A DNA stretch of 5,391 bases from a bacterium (GTDB lineage Bacteria; UBA9089; CG2-30-40-21; SBAY01): positions 1 through 5,391 of the forward strand of contig JASEHU010000165.1 in assembly GCA_030018635.1 (NCBI GenBank), read 5' to 3'. Positions 1-5,391 of this stretch are shown here, piece after piece. The notes under the pieces were generated by a model that saw only the letters and a list, made by a program, of their open reading frames with translations, made no database searches and was not told the DNA's origin. The position numbers and the translations under genes were made by a program. Numbering within the stretch: position 1 is the stretch's first letter; every line of letters starts with the position of its first letter.

Positions 1-3000
1 ATCGAAGAGAAACATCTCTACGATGAGGCGGGATTAAGCCGGGTAAGTGCCCTGATTGGTATGTCGTTAAAGATTGGGATGAATCCTCAAACCGCCATGC
101 CGGTTTTAAGCAGATTGGGTGTTCCGGTGATTAATGCGATTACCCTTTATACACAATCAAAAGAGGAATGGGAGAGGTCACCGGTTGGTCTTGATACCCT
201 TGAGAGGACATGGCAGATAGCCTGTTCTGAATTGGGTGGATTAATTCAACCCACAGTCATTGCCTCAAAAGAAAAGGGAATAGATAAGGAGACAGGGATT
301 GAGTATATTGAGGAAAGACCTATCCCTGAGAGAGTAAATAGGCTGGTTGAAAGGGTGAAGGCATGGATAAATCTTCAGGGCAAGCCTAACAAGGATAAAA
401 AGGTGGCTATCATCTATTACAACTATCCACCTGGTAAGCAGAATATCGGTGCATCATATCTTAATGTTTTGCCAGAGAGCCTATGGGAGATACTGAACAG
501 GCTGAAGGTAGAGGATTATGAGATTGGCAGCCAGGAGGTTACTAAAGAAAAACTCTTCGATAACATTCATAGCCATGGGAGAAATATTGGTAATTGGGCT
601 GGTGCAGAAATTGACAAATTGGCCAGAAGCGGTCAGGCAGTACTTATCCCTATTAAATTGTATAAACAGTGGTTCGAGGAATTACCCGAAGGATTCAAGC
701 GGTCTGTCTTGAAAAGCTGGGGCACGGTGGAGCGTAGTAATATCATGCTCTGGCAGGGGAATATTGTTATCCCTGCTGTCAGATATGGCAACATCCTTTT
801 CACACCACAGCCCACAAGAGGATGGGAGCAGGATGTAAAAAAACTCTATCACGATGTTACCCTGCCACCACATCATCAATATATAGCTTTTTATTTGTGG
901 TTAAAAAAAATGTTTGGGGCAGATGCCGTTGCCCATATCGGCACGCACGGCACTCATGAATGGCTTTGTGGAAAAGAGGTTGGATTTACTGATGAAGACC
1001 CGCCGGAGGTATTGATTGACGACTTACCCAATATTTACCCCTACATTGTGGATGATGTGGGTGAGGGGCTGCAGGCAAAGAGACGGGGTATGGCTGTTGT
1101 TATTGACCATATGACCCCGCCATTTGATAAGGCAGGGTTGAACAAGGAATTAAAAGGGCTGATCGGTGCTATCGATGATTATCTTGTAGCTAATGAGAAA
1201 AGCCCGACATTGGCTGAATCAAGGCTTGTGGAAATTAATAAACTTGCCAAAAGAATGGGCATATTGACTGACCTTAACCTGGAGACAATAAAATCAAATG
1301 ATGATGTAGAAATGCTTGAACATTATATAAAGGAGATAGCCGAGAAACAAACACCGTTTGGATTGCATACCTTTGGAAAATCTCCAGAAGAAAGATACCG
1401 AAAAAGCACGGCCGAGGCAATACTTTCTATTGAGGAGGGATTGAGCAAGGAGGAGAGAGAAAGGCGGCTGACCGAGATGGAGGAAAGGATACTTAAAAGC
1501 GGACCAAGGGAGCTCGACTCATTTATAGCCGGCCTTGCTGGCAGATACATTCCAGCAGGTCCGGGACACGACCCCATCAGAAACCCGGCATCATTGCCAA
1601 CCGGTAAAAACTTCTATTCCTTTGACCCATCAAAGATACCATCCCAGGCTACATACGAGATGGGTGTAAGTCTGGCAAAGGAATTAATTGAAGGCTACAA
1701 ACAAAGACACGGCATATATCCCGACAAACTTACCTTTAACCTCTGGGGTGTTGAGACCATCCGTCACGAGGGGGTAATGGAATCACAAATTATGTACCTG
1801 ATGGGCATAAAGCCAAAGTGGGATGAAAGGGGAAAGGTAGTAGGTGTTGAGGTACTGCCCCGTTTAGAGCTGGGCAGACAAAGGATTGATGTAACCATTG
1901 TTCCATCCGGGCTTTATCGCGACCTATTCTCCAACCTTATGAACTTGCTTGATAAGGCTGTGAGGTTGGCCGGGGAACAGGATGAAGGGGATAACATCCT
2001 GCGGCTAAATGTGCAAAGGGTTAAAAAGAAACTCATAGAAGAAGGCATCCATAAAGATATGGCTGAGCGGATAGCCGGGGTGAGATTGTTCACGGTTCCA
2101 TCAGGGGCTTACGGGACTAATCTTGCCAATGTCATTCCCCTATCCAACACATGGGATAATGAAAAACAGGTAGCCGATGTATATTTTATGCGCATGAGCC
2201 ATCTGTATGGAGCTGGGTTCTGGGGGGAAAAGATAGAGAGGGATTATAAGGATGTTAGTCTTGAGGTATTCAAAGAGGCACTCTCAGGCTCAAAGATGGC
2301 TGTTCATAGCCGCTCTGGCAATGTCTATCAAACATTAGATAACGACGATTTCTTCCAATATCTCGGCGCTACGGCTATGGCAATTCGGGTAATAGATGGT
2401 AAAACGCCAGAGGTCTTCGTAACAAACATGGCGAATCCCAAAAAACCAATGCAGGAAACCCTTGAGAAAATGATGGGCAGGGAGATGCGGACAAGGTATC
2501 TCAACCCTGAATGGATAACAGCCATGATGAAGGAAGGGTATGCCGGGACAAGGTTTATCGATAAGGTGATAGAACACCTCTGGGGTTGGCAGGTAACTGT
2601 ACCTGAGGCAGTAGATGCCGCAAAATGGAATGAGATGTATGAAACATATATCCTGGATAGAAATAAACTGGGGATAAAGGATATGTTTCGCGACTCAAAG
2701 AATATGTGGGCATATCAATCCGTGGTCGCCAGGATGCTTGAGTGTGTAAGAAAGAAATACTGGAAACCTGAGGAAAAGGTTGTTGAGACCCTGGCCAAAG
2801 AATATGCTGAAAGCGTTCAGGAGGTTGGACTTGCCTGCTGTGACCACACCTGCAACAATCCATCGCTGACAAAATTTACCTCTAATGTATTGATGTCTGT
2901 GCCGGGACTACAATCTAAGGCAACTGGGCTTGTAAAGGCTACAAATGCCATGCACGGTTCACGGGCAACAGTCGACAGCCGGACAAAAGCAGTCAGCCGG

Positions 3001-3222
3001 CAATTGTCGGCCATCGGCAGTCAAAAGAAAACATCGCCGGAAAAAACGGCAAAAGAGGTCGCACCTTCGGCAGATGTCGCACCTTCGACGGTTGTTAAGG
3101 GCTATGAGATGAAGGATGTGAACACGACTACAGGTGGTTCATCAGCCCCAATCCCGTATCTGTTCCTGGCCGGATTTCTGGTATTTGTTGGGCTTGTGGC
3201 GTTGGGGTTTAGACGGAAATAA
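1..3222 (+). CDS. cobN: CobN-like large chelatase subunit (CobN/BchH/ChlH family), 5'-partial, with C-terminal membrane anchor
   Basis: The frame is open and family-like from base 1, so the gene begins upstream; 1073 residues are visible (residue 1 = codon at base 1) against roughly 1200-1400 in the family. Family motifs in order: GVPVINAITLY near 40; KVAIIYYNYPPGKQNIGASY near 134-153; HIGTHGTHEW (H312, H316, E320); VDDVGEGLQAKRRG ending near 363; PGHDPIRNPASLPTG at 521-535; LWGVETIRHEG at 581-591; GAYGTNLA at 702-709; LDNDDFFQYLG near 779-789; CCDHTC at 946-951. A Ser/Thr/Lys/Ala-rich linker (about 985-1048), one hydrophobic helix (about 1053-1070) and RRK end the protein. CobN inserts cobalt into hydrogenobyrinate diamide with CobS/CobT; BchH/ChlH inserts magnesium into protoporphyrin; HmuS-type relatives act on heme. 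The membrane tail and variant motifs favour the HmuS-like or methanogen-like branch (inference). No partner subunit or terminator is visible. Family assignment is firm; substrate and symbol are uncertain. Confidence 0.9.
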   Translation: MEEKHLYDEAGLSRVSALIGMSLKIGMNPQTAMPVLSRLGVPVINAITLYTQSKEEWERSPVGLDTLERTWQIACSELGGLIQPTVIASKEKGIDKETGIEYIEERPIPERVNRLVERVKAWINLQGKPNKDKKVAIIYYNYPPGKQNIGASYLNVLPESLWEILNRLKVEDYEIGSQEVTKEKLFDNIHSHGRNIGNWAGAEIDKLARSGQAVLIPIKLYKQWFEELPEGFKRSVLKSWGTVERSNIMLWQGNIVIPAVRYGNILFTPQPTRGWEQDVKKLYHDVTLPPHHQYIAFYLWLKKMFGADAVAHIGTHGTHEWLCGKEVGFTDEDPPEVLIDDLPNIYPYIVDDVGEGLQAKRRGMAVVIDHMTPPFDKAGLNKELKGLIGAIDDYLVANEKSPTLAESRLVEINKLAKRMGILTDLNLETIKSNDDVEMLEHYIKEIAEKQTPFGLHTFGKSPEERYRKSTAEAILSIEEGLSKEERERRLTEMEERILKSGPRELDSFIAGLAGRYIPAGPGHDPIRNPASLPTGKNFYSFDPSKIPSQATYEMGVSLAKELIEGYKQRHGIYPDKLTFNLWGVETIRHEGVMESQIMYLMGIKPKWDERGKVVGVEVLPRLELGRQRIDVTIVPSGLYRDLFSNLMNLLDKAVRLAGEQDEGDNILRLNVQRVKKKLIEEGIHKDMAERIAGVRLFTVPSGAYGTNLANVIPLSNTWDNEKQVADVYFMRMSHLYGAGFWGEKIERDYKDVSLEVFKEALSGSKMAVHSRSGNVYQTLDNDDFFQYLGATAMAIRVIDGKTPEVFVTNMANPKKPMQETLEKMMGREMRTRYLNPEWITAMMKEGYAGTRFIDKVIEHLWGWQVTVPEAVDAAKWNEMYETYILDRNKLGIKDMFRDSKNMWAYQSVVARMLECVRKKYWKPEEKVVETLAKEYAESVQEVGLACCDHTCNNPSLTKFTSNVLMSVPGLQSKATGLVKATNAMHGSRATVDSRTKAVSRQLSAIGSQKKTSPEKTAKEVAPSADVAPSTVVKGYEMKDVNTTTGGSSAPIPYLFLAGFLVFVGLVALGFRRK
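3058..3093 (+). repeat. 18-bp imperfect tandem duplication inside the chelatase linker
   Basis: Two adjacent 18-bp units (3058-3075 and 3076-3093) share the first 12 bases, gtcgcaccttcg, and match at 15 of 18 positions. They encode VAPSAD and VAPSTV in the low-complexity linker before the C-terminal helix. The duplication is in frame. It fits a flexible spacer whose length can change without harming the catalytic part. Confidence 0.6.
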
Positions 3223-3291
3223 CGAGGGAAAGGGGTTAAGTGCAATAGTGTTCGGAATGCCAGATTATGTTAAACAGAAAAAGAGGAACAA

Positions 3292-3313
3292 CCCCCTAAC
3301 CCCCTTTATTAAG
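3292..3313. repeat. C-rich dispersed-repeat fragment
   Basis: The stretch reads ccccctaaccccc followed by tttattaag. It looks like one half of a palindromic repeat of the type CCCCCTAACCCCCTTTA...TAAAGGGGG that I recall being scattered between genes in several bacterial groups. The complementary G-rich half, expected directly after 3313, is missing, so this copy seems truncated. Only one copy lies in this window, so repetitiveness is inferred from memory. Confidence 0.4.
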
Positions 3314-3320
3314 CTTAGCA

Positions 3321-3343
3321 TGTCCCACATTTTTTACTGGACA
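3321..3343. repeat. Short inverted repeat TGTCC-N13-GGACA
   Basis: TGTCC (3321-3325) and GGACA (3339-3343) are exact inverted copies around a 13-base spacer containing a T6 run. The arrangement recalls the outer end of some insertion sequences, or a small operator. No transposase lies nearby. Five base pairs in AT-rich DNA can arise by chance. Confidence 0.25.
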
Positions 3344-3368
3344 ATTTTCGATTGATAGGATATAAGAC

Positions 3369-3581
3369 TTTTCGCGAAATATAGTGGGTAAAAGGCATTC
3401 ATTGCAAATTTAGCATTGCAAATTTAGCATTTAAAATTTGGAATGTGAAGAATTATGTGCGAGCATTGCTAAAAGTATTGTTACTGTAAAAGCAGAAAGA
3501 AGCAATTCTTTGTAAATTTAAAATGCTAAATTTGCAATTTTCAATGAGTTTTTTTGCTTTACCCACAATAATTCGTGATGA
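3369..3581. repeat. 213-bp imperfect inverted-repeat element (MITE-like or long-hairpin)
   Basis: The ends 3369-3392 and 3558-3581 match as inverted copies at 19 of 24 positions, including a perfect 9-bp block (gtgggtaaa at 3384-3392 against tttacccac at 3558-3566). Further in, 3415-3439 pairs with 3514-3538 at 24 of 25 positions. After a small asymmetric bulge, 3448-3454 pairs with 3504-3510 perfectly, leaving an apical loop of about 49 nt. There is no coding capacity. This nested structure fits a non-autonomous miniature transposable element or a structured transcript. A T7 run (3549-3555) follows the inner stem by 10 nt, so partial terminator activity in the plus direction is possible. I see no clear target-site duplication. 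Confidence 0.7.
3401..3428 (+). repeat. Perfect 14-bp tandem duplication in the left arm
   Basis: The unit attgcaaatttagc occurs twice back to back (3401-3414 and 3415-3428) with no mismatch. The right arm of the surrounding inverted repeat has only one full copy, at the complementary position 3525-3538. The extra copy therefore probably arose by local slippage after the inverted repeat was formed. Confidence 0.85.
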
Positions 3582-3633
3582 GCCATAAAAATCTACCCAT
3601 ATTTACAATCCGCACTCGTGTTGAAATTTACTC

Positions 3634-3662
3634 TTGACTAATTACCAATTTTATGATATAAT
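3634..3662 (+). promoter_or_regulatory. Sigma-70-type promoter with extended -10, for the HD-GYP gene
   Basis: TTGACT (3634-3639) is five of six to the -35 consensus. A 17-base spacer leads to a perfect TATAAT (3657-3662). TG at 3654-3655 adds the extended -10 element. Transcription should start near 3668-3670, giving a leader of about 50 nt. Placement just upstream of the 3720 gene supports independent expression of that gene. A small inverted repeat, TTATA (3672-3676) and TATAA (3683-3687), lies in the early leader and could be an operator, but it is short. Confidence 0.8.
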
Positions 3663-3700
3663 TTTAGAAGGTTATAAGGTTCTATAATCTATTTACAAAC

Positions 3701-3705
3701 GGAGG
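3701..3705 (+). promoter_or_regulatory. Ribosome binding site GGAGG with long spacing
   Basis: GGAGG is a strong Shine-Dalgarno core, but it ends 14 nt before the ATG at 3720, longer than the usual 5-10 nt. No in-frame ATG, GTG or TTG lies between them, so the ATG at 3720 remains the best start despite the spacing. Confidence 0.7.
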
Positions 3706-3719
3706 AAAAACATTACACT

Positions 3720-5339
3720 ATGGTTGCAAAGACTAAAAATGACATTTATCCTAAATTAACAGATTTAATTGACCGCTCTACGATTAAAGATATTCAGAAT
3801 AGTTTAGGGCAGACATTTGAAACAGGGGTGGTAATTATAGACCCAAAAGATAGCTCACATTCCCATCCAGGTCAGGTAAATAAATTTTGTCGGCTCATTA
3901 AAAGTACTCAAGAAGGGGCGAAAAGATGCGATGAATTTTTGGCTAAAGTAAAGGGAGTAAATAAACCCACAAGTTTAACTTGCCCTGCTGGTCTTTCTTG
4001 TCTGATTACACCAATAACAACTGATGAAGTCCTGATTGGATTGATAGTAGTAGAGGGTTTGCTCACTTCCCGGACAAAGGTATCTGCCAAAATTAAAAAA
4101 ATATCCTCTGAATTAGGAATTGAGGTATCTAAATTAACATCTGTATTAAAAGAAATAGATATCATCTCTAAAAAAAATATTGTGGCTCGAGAAACCCATC
4201 TTTTTTCTATTGTTAGTCTTATCTCTAATCTATGTTATCAAAAACATCAATTAGATAAAAAGAATATAGAAATTTCCGGGTTATTTGAGATAAACAAAAC
4301 CATTATTTCAACTATGGATTTAAGAAAGGTGCTTATGTCCATAGTCAAAGCCGCTGCTTCTAGTATGGGGCTTAAAAAATGCTCTATCAGACTGTTAGAT
4401 GAAAAAGGGAAAATTCTGGTGATGACCACTTCTATTGGATTAAGTAAGGAATATTTAAAAAAAACGGAGATAAGGGTTGGAAAGAGCATTGTTGGTAAGG
4501 TAGTCAAGCAAAAAAAACCTATGTTTGTCAGTAATATTGATGAAGATAACCGACTTGAAGACTCAATTCGAGCCAAGAAAGAAAATATTGCCTCGCTACT
4601 TTCCGTCCCATTAATTTTCCAGAATAGGGTTTTGGGGGCAATTACTATTTATTCAACAAGACCTCATAAATATAGTGAAGATGAAATAGCCTTGCTTTGT
4701 AACTTAGCCGACCAGGCCACTATTGCCATTGAGAATATTCGACTATTTGTGTTAAGAAGGGAAGGAATAATTAGTATTACTCAATCATTAGCCGAAACAA
4801 TTGAGGCAAAGGATTCCTACACAAGGGGACATTGCGAAAAAGTTGCCCATTACGCTGTGATTATTGCTGATAGATTAGGATTGTCTACGACTAAGCAAAG
4901 ACAAATCTACTTAGCTGGTCTTTTCCATGATATAGGTAAAATTGGTGTTAGTGAAAATATACTTTTAAAACCAGGTGCATTAACCTTAGAGGAATTTAAT
5001 GATATGAAAAAGCATCCTTCGATTAGTGTTAAGATTCTGTCACCTATAGATTTCCCCGGAGAGATTCTTTCTACTGTTTATCAACATCATGAACGAATAG
5101 ATGGCAAAGGCTATCCTTATGGTATTGTCGGTAAAGATATTACCTTAGATGCTCGGATAATAGAGATAGCAGATAGTTATGATGCTATGACCTCTGACAG
5201 ACCATATCGTAAGGCATTATCTAAATCTAACGCTATCATAGAATTGAAAAGATGCGCCGGTATGCAGTTCGACCCGGAAATAGTGGATATATTCATTAAA
5301 ATATTAGAGGAAGAAGATGGTCAGAGTGATAATCGCTAA
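3720..5339 (+). CDS. PocR-GAF-HD-GYP sensor phosphodiesterase (predicted c-di-GMP hydrolase)
   Basis: This 539-residue protein has no signal peptide or membrane segment, so it should be cytosolic. Residues about 10-175 match the PocR sensory domain, with cysteines in the typical places (FCRLIKS C57, KRC C70, LTCPAG C88, plus C94). Residues about 185-343 form a GAF domain, and about 347-533 a complete HD-GYP domain: YTRGH (H371), HDIGKIG (H403, D404, K407), KHP (H432), HHERIDGKGYP (H456, H457, GYP at 464-466) and ADSYDAMTSDRPYR (D485). HD-GYP enzymes hydrolyse cyclic di-GMP to pGpG or GMP. All metal ligands I expect are present, so activity is likely. The PocR and GAF domains presumably gate it by binding small ligands, unknown here. 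It has its own promoter and stands apart from the chelatase gene. Hand counts on sample lines give about 25-47% GC here against 43-55% in the chelatase gene. Domain calls are firm; ligand and output are inferred. Confidence 0.93.
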   Translation: MVAKTKNDIYPKLTDLIDRSTIKDIQNSLGQTFETGVVIIDPKDSSHSHPGQVNKFCRLIKSTQEGAKRCDEFLAKVKGVNKPTSLTCPAGLSCLITPITTDEVLIGLIVVEGLLTSRTKVSAKIKKISSELGIEVSKLTSVLKEIDIISKKNIVARETHLFSIVSLISNLCYQKHQLDKKNIEISGLFEINKTIISTMDLRKVLMSIVKAAASSMGLKKCSIRLLDEKGKILVMTTSIGLSKEYLKKTEIRVGKSIVGKVVKQKKPMFVSNIDEDNRLEDSIRAKKENIASLLSVPLIFQNRVLGAITIYSTRPHKYSEDEIALLCNLADQATIAIENIRLFVLRREGIISITQSLAETIEAKDSYTRGHCEKVAHYAVIIADRLGLSTTKQRQIYLAGLFHDIGKIGVSENILLKPGALTLEEFNDMKKHPSISVKILSPIDFPGEILSTVYQHHERIDGKGYPYGIVGKDITLDARIIEIADSYDAMTSDRPYRKALSKSNAIIELKRCAGMQFDPEIVDIFIKILEEEDGQSDNR

Positions 5340-5346
5340 TTACTGA
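5317..5346 (+). pseudogene. Possible 9-codon remnant of a response-regulator start, overlapping the HD-GYP end
   Basis: An ATG at 5317, in another frame and overlapping the end of the HD-GYP gene, is preceded by GAGG (5307-5310) at 6-nt spacing. It reads MVRVIIANY and then TGA (5344-5346). The first seven residues resemble the start of many receiver domains (for example M-I-R-V-L-I-A-D-D). The expected Asp pair is lost and the frame stops at once. It may be a truncated downstream gene or pure chance; nine codons are too few to decide. Confidence 0.2.
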
Positions 5347-5391
5347 ACTTTTGCAATTTTTGTAGTCATTCACGACTTGAAATTTGAAATT
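5340..5391. other. Window-end AT-rich intergenic stub
   Basis: These 52 bp follow the HD-GYP stop. They contain ttgcaattttt and a short direct repeat (gaaattt, gaaatt) at the very end. No hairpin with a T-run is visible, so no terminator can be called. The sequence style resembles the AT-rich repeat region before the gene, but no long match was found. Confidence 0.5.

Larger units (their letters stand above)
3223..3719. other. Intergenic region, about 500 bp, AT-rich with repeats and one promoter
   Basis: No convincing gene is present on either strand. The stretch holds a C-rich repeat fragment (3292-3313), a short inverted repeat (3321-3343), a 213-bp inverted-repeat element (3369-3581), a sigma-70-type promoter (3634-3662) and the ribosome binding site of the next gene. 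No compact GC-rich hairpin followed directly by a T-run occurs after the chelatase stop codon, so a classical terminator is not evident. A weak long-range pairing exists between 3229-3238 and 3297-3306 (9 of 10 pairs, loop of about 58 nt). A second TATAAT (3683-3688) lacks a matching -35. Confidence 0.7.

Noticed and set aside
61..63. ATG at 61 as the start of the chelatase gene
   Set aside because: The same frame is open back to base 1 and its upstream codons (…YDEAGLSRVSALIG) read as continuous protein. No ribosome binding site precedes 61, and a start here would leave the protein shorter than the family.
1323..1577. Minus-strand open frames inside the chelatase gene (this one and others at 633-879 and 2328-3014)
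   Set aside because: They lie wholly opposite a well-conserved gene, lack recognisable domains and are explained by the codon pattern of the real gene.
3229..3306. Rho-independent terminator for the chelatase gene
   Set aside because: The 9-of-10 pairing of aaaggggtta with taaccccctt has a loop of about 58 nt and no T-run directly after it.
3134..3355. 73-codon plus-strand frame running from the end of the chelatase gene into the spacer
   Set aside because: It starts inside the chelatase anchor in another frame, has no clear ribosome binding site, and its latter part is translated C-rich repeat. The product is Trp-rich and resembles no family I know.
3401..3538. CRISPR array
   Set aside because: There are only two directly adjacent 14-bp copies with no spacers, and the third copy is inverted. 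That is a tandem duplication inside an inverted repeat, not a CRISPR.
3223..3633. Cobalamin riboswitch or other known riboswitch
   Set aside because: I looked for a B12-box-like conserved core and for adjacent pairing elements because of the CobN and PocR context. None is visible, and the structure present is one long AT-rich hairpin.
4247..4576. Minus-strand frame of 109 codons opposite the GAF domain (and 3908-4165 opposite PocR)
   Set aside because: Opposite clear domain-coding sequence, with no recognisable motif. The long frames follow from AT-rich codons on the other strand.

Overview
The window holds two plus-strand genes separated by about 500 bp of AT-rich, repeat-bearing intergenic DNA. 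Its base composition, the CobN-type chelatase and the PocR-GAF-HD-GYP signalling protein suggest a bacterium, probably an anaerobic and possibly uncultured one. No rRNA or marker gene is present, so the lineage cannot be fixed. A C-rich repeat fragment after gene 1 resembles dispersed repeats I associate with Desulfobacterota, cyanobacteria and several candidate phyla; that is weak evidence.

Region 1 (1-3222) is the 3' part of a CobN/BchH/ChlH-family gene. The reading frame is open from base 1, so the ATG at 61 is internal and the true start lies outside the window. The protein carries the family motifs, but several depart from the classical cobaltochelatase pattern. It ends in a low-complexity linker, one hydrophobic helix and the basic tail RRK. 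It therefore looks like a membrane-anchored CobN-like protein, as in HmuS-type and methanogen-type paralogues, rather than a plain cytosolic cobaltochelatase subunit. Its metal and substrate cannot be decided from this sequence.

Region 2 (3223-3719) contains, in order, a C-rich repeat fragment, a small inverted repeat and a 213-bp imperfect inverted-repeat element (3369-3581). The element has a nearly perfect 25-bp inner stem and a 14-bp tandem duplication in its left arm. A near-consensus extended -10 promoter (3634-3662) and a GGAGG ribosome binding site follow.

Region 3 (3720-5339) encodes a soluble 539-residue protein with PocR, GAF and HD-GYP domains, predicted to be a ligand-regulated cyclic-di-GMP phosphodiesterase. 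It has its own promoter, so no operon with the chelatase gene is indicated. The PocR domain takes its name from the regulator of cobalamin and propanediol genes, which makes the pairing suggestive but unproven. The last 52 bp hold no gene apart from the end of a 9-codon overlapping reading frame that could be a response-regulator remnant.

No CRISPR array, tRNA, rRNA or intact mobile element was found. I see no convincing wholly new system. The items most worth checking are the membrane-tailed chelatase variant and the hairpin element.
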